From Pterobdella sp. o SKG-2022 (lineage: Eukaryota; Annelida; Clitellata; Hirudinida; Piscicolidae), in the NCBI GenBank assembly GCA_964035795.1, contig OZ038327.1, forward strand, positions 6,328,985 to 6,392,984: DNA of 64,000 nt, given 5' to 3'. Positions 55,250-64,000 of the stretch are shown piece by piece. The notes beneath the pieces are model-generated. The model worked only from the letters and a program-made list of their open reading frames with translations, was not told the origin of the DNA and did not search any database. The translations under genes and the position numbers were made by a program. Position 1 is the first letter of the stretch, and every line of letters starts with the position of its first letter.

Positions 55250-55403
55250 CTGTGCATATATACGTTTTATTCAATAATGGTGGTTGTCGAGTACTTTTGA
55301 AATCAATTCAATTTTTTTCGAGTGGTTGCAACCCTAATTTAATCTATCAAATTCTCAATATTGACTTGATTTGAAAAATAGTTTTGGGCAATTTGATGAA
55401 TAT

Positions 55404-55719
<316 letters not shown>

Positions 55720-55919
55720 NNNNNNNNNNNNNNNNNNNNNNNNNNNNNNNNNNNNNNNNNNNNNNNNNNNNNNNNNNNNNNNNNNNNNNNNNNNNNNNNN
55801 NNNNNNNNNNNNNNNNNNNNNNNNNNNNNNNNNNNNNNNNNNNNNNNNNNNNNNNNNNNNNNNNNNNNNNNNNNNNNNNNNNNNNNNNNNNNNNNNNNNN
55901 NNNNNNNNNNNNNNNNNNN
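55720..55919. other. Assembly gap, 200 N
   Basis: Exactly 200 N. Left flank (AGT)n, right flank TGAGATGAGGTTATGG, which is the exact continuation of the sequence ending at 31,882. Confidence 0.99.
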
Positions 55920-56385
55920 TGAGATGAGGTTATGGTGATGTCATCTGCATAAGTGATAAGGTTGAATAAGTTGTTTTTGGAAAGAGGAGTTTCTGACATG
56001 CATATGTTGACTAGTGTGGGTGATAGGACGCCTCTTTGGGGAACACCTGCTTTGATGTTTGTGTGTTCAGATGTTTGGTTGTTGTATGTGGTATAATGTT
56101 GGCGGCCTTTTAGGTAGTTGCCTAGGAATTTTGTTAGGCTTGGGGGTATTTGGGTGTTTTCTATTTGTAGATGAGTTGGTGGATGTTGACCGTGTCGAAT
56201 GCTTTGGTCATGATGAGTGCGGTGAGGATTGTTCTCTGGGAAGAAGATTTGTTGAAGCCAGTGATTATGGTGTTGTTGATTTGGTGTAGTGCTGTGGTGG
56301 TAGAGTGTGCTGCTCTGAAGCCGTGTTGATGTGTTAGAAGGGTTATGTTTTTGATGATGAATGGTAGGATGATTTTTCTTCATAC
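55920..56385 (-). mobile_element. Jockey/CR1-type LINE, RT core, gap-truncated copy
   Basis: RT motifs B and C as at 38,550-39,015; the rest of this copy is at 30,780-31,882 across the misplaced contig. The frame that appears to run from here through the N run into (AGT)n is a gap artefact. Confidence 0.8.
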
Positions 56386-56499
56386 TCTTTTATTTCATGG
56401 TGCTTTTTTATCAATGAGTTTTAAACCAAAATAATTATTTAGATTTATGGTAAACCATCACCACGGGTTTTTCCAATTTTCAACTTTTTCAAAATTATT

Positions 56500-57035
56500 T
56501 TTTTCAATTTTTTTTGCAACGATGAGTAAGAGAGTTGATGTGTTGCATGCAAGAATTTTGTTGGAAGAAATAGCAGACAAGGACTCTCGACACAAGTTTT
56601 TTGGCTGTAAGAATAATTATAACATTGGTGGTATCGGGATTTTATTTGCTTCAAAAGTGGTGGAAGAAAGTGTTCGAGGTGATAAGAGCCTCTGATAGAA
56701 CCATCTTTATGCACACGATCATTGGAACGGATGAGTTTCTATTTGGGAGTATTTATGCACCTCAAGCTAACCTTAGAGAGTGTTGAGCCCAATTCTATTA
56801 TGTGCTACAATCCACCATATCTCAAGTTTCAAACTCCGAGCAACTAAAAATATGTGGAGACTGGAAGGGCCATAAAAGATCACACTCTACTCTTTTTGTA
56901 GAGGTGCATGGTGTACAGGCTCTGGGAGAAACCATGAAGTTGCTTTTGATAATGGGCTGATGGTTGGTAACTATGGGGCCAATTTGATTGATTGTCCTAT
57001 AGCAATCTAAGCACAACGAATTCCTTCTCACCAAA
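56500..57035 (+). mobile_element. RTE-type LINE endonuclease fragment (copy 2)
   Basis: Identical to 39,130-39,665. Confidence 0.7.
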
Positions 57036-57142
57036 CCTATCTTGTCATACGCCCATTAGGGTTTTGAAATATTTCAAAAGCGTTTCTATTAGGAATAAAA
57101 AATGTACGTGAAATGTATTGGAAAGTGTCTCATGAAACAAAC

Positions 57143-58416
57143 CAAGTTTATCAGAGATCAGTGTCATTTCAGATTTCAGCTGCTTCACTTGTAGAGTCAT
57201 ATCACCCTGCATCCGTTTGTACTGCCTGGAAAATGCTGTTTTGGATAGAATGGAAAATAAATTTCTTTTGATGCTAAACAGAAGTTTTTTTCATATAACC
57301 CTGATGACTTCATTCATTCAAACTTGACATTCCCTGATTTAAGGCGTCTCTGCCAACTAGAAAAATTCAATTGGTTCATTAAAATGCTAATATCTCTATA
57401 AAAATATTGTTAGTAATTTGCTGAGTTAAAAAGAAAGTATTTAATTACTTGTTTAACTGCTACTGGTTAGTAAAGCAAAGTCAAACAGCTGAATGATTGC
57501 CAGCTTAATGAATGTGCAAAACTATTGAAACTAAATTTTTTTAAAAAAACTTCAATCGTGAATTTTGTGTTGTTATGTTGAAAATTATTCAAAAATCAAT
57601 AATCTTTATCAACAACTTTAATAAAATTTTGCTCTTAACAGCCAAACATAGGATAAGTTTGCTTCCTACTCGTTTGTAATCGCTTCAATGATTAAAATGC
57701 ACTGAAGTTAATAAAAGTAGTTGTGCAAGCTTGTGAGGCATACATGCACTGGTGGCTCTGTTGTTGGTGCTCCCCTCTTCCATCTGCTGCCTCAGTCTCA
57801 TGTATTTGTTCTTCCACTCTCTCGATCTCTCTTTTTCTCTTTCCACATTTTCTCTTTCTGCATCTTTCAACACATATATGATTATTTTGAAATATGTATA
57901 AAAAGTTCATCTGAAAAATAATTTTTATAATTAATTAGAAAACATATGAAAAAAAAACACGTTTGTTTCGAAGTCTTCATTAGTTTTAAGATAACTACAG
58001 CTTTTCATACATGGAGTATCATTGCTGCGGCAATTATTGAAGCCTTAATATAGTACTCTGTTTTTTTTTTAATATAGAAGCCGGTATCGAATTGTTTTTA
58101 TCTGAGCGATATAATCGTTCAAGACTAATTTATAAAATAATTTTTTGAATTTTTTCAGAAACTATTGGTTAAATAATATCACATTTATACGTGTTTGAAA
58201 GTGCAATGGAAAGTATATCTTACTGAGGTGCACTTTGAGAGCTTGAACTTCACAAATCGCTCTTCTGAACTTTTCAATTTTGGCTGCTTCTTCTTCTTCT
58301 GCTTTTTGTTTCGACGATTTTCTCGACTATAAATTATTTTTTAATTAATTTTAAACTTTTGTTGATAGAAGAATTTTAATTATACGATGATGTTTAAGCA
58401 CATAAAGCGTTACCAT
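57143..58416 (-). CDS. DRC12: DRC12/CCDC153-like, 5' exons (duplicate copy)
   Basis: Start codon 58,416-58,414, then exons 58,326-58,224, 57,863-57,744 and 57,235-57,143, identical to the middle contig. The 3' exons belonging to this copy are at 26,051-30,299. Confidence 0.72.
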
Positions 58417-58566
58417 GGTGAGGCACCAAAGATCACAATAACAAAATATTTTACGTAGCTAAAACAACAAAAACATGGTATGAAATAGTTCTTAAAACAA
58501 CGGAGTGATTTTAGAAGATTGCGAGGTTTGGAAGACTGAGGTTCGGAAGATTGTGAGGTTTTGAAG

Positions 58567-64000
<5,434 letters not shown>

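Overview
The window is nuclear DNA of an AT-rich metazoan. Coding sequence is in short exons with GT/AG introns, and non-coding space is filled with LINE, SINE, piggyBac and foldback elements plus long microsatellites. The gene set (a PRA1-family Rab acceptor, a dynein-regulatory-complex coiled coil, a cofactor-E-like LRR protein and a FAM20 secretory kinase) fits an animal with motile cilia. I cannot place it to phylum. The long open frames in the repeats are mostly retroelement fragments; the host genes were found by reading exons across introns.

Layout. 1-5,200: a piggyBac transposase relic split by a minus-strand LINE relic. 5,200-16,000: mostly non-coding, with a tRNA-derived SINE, (GT)n, a degenerate AGT tract, a minisatellite and LINE tails. 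16,184-25,566 (-): RABAC1, six exons, carrying a decayed LINE (18.3-20.9 kb) and an almost full-length LINE (21.6-24.9 kb) in introns. 26,051-31,882: the 3' exons of DRC12/CCDC153 (-), a second RTE-type LINE relic and the 3' part of a Jockey-type LINE, ending at a 200-N gap. 32,083-55,719 is one uninterrupted contig carrying the complete DRC12 (-), a head-to-head TBCEL (+), and most of a FAM20C-like kinase gene (-), ending in (AGT)n at a second 200-N gap. 55,920-64,000 repeats 38,550-46,624.

Assembly. The sequence left of gap 1 (ending 31,882) and right of gap 2 (starting 55,920) abut exactly in the continuous middle copy at 38,549/38,550. The simplest reading is that one contig was cut there and a redundant 23.6-kb contig was placed in the cut. 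25.4-31.9 kb and 55.9-64 kb are therefore second copies of sequence in the middle contig, not biological tandem duplications.

How the genes relate. DRC12 and TBCEL start codons lie about 150 bp apart on opposite strands, suggesting a shared bidirectional promoter for two microtubule/axoneme genes. DRC12 and RABAC1 are in tandem (485 bp from stop to start). TBCEL and the FAM20 gene converge (about 0.87 kb between stops). RABAC1 and FAM20C-like both act in the Golgi/secretory system, but nothing shows that they are functionally linked here.
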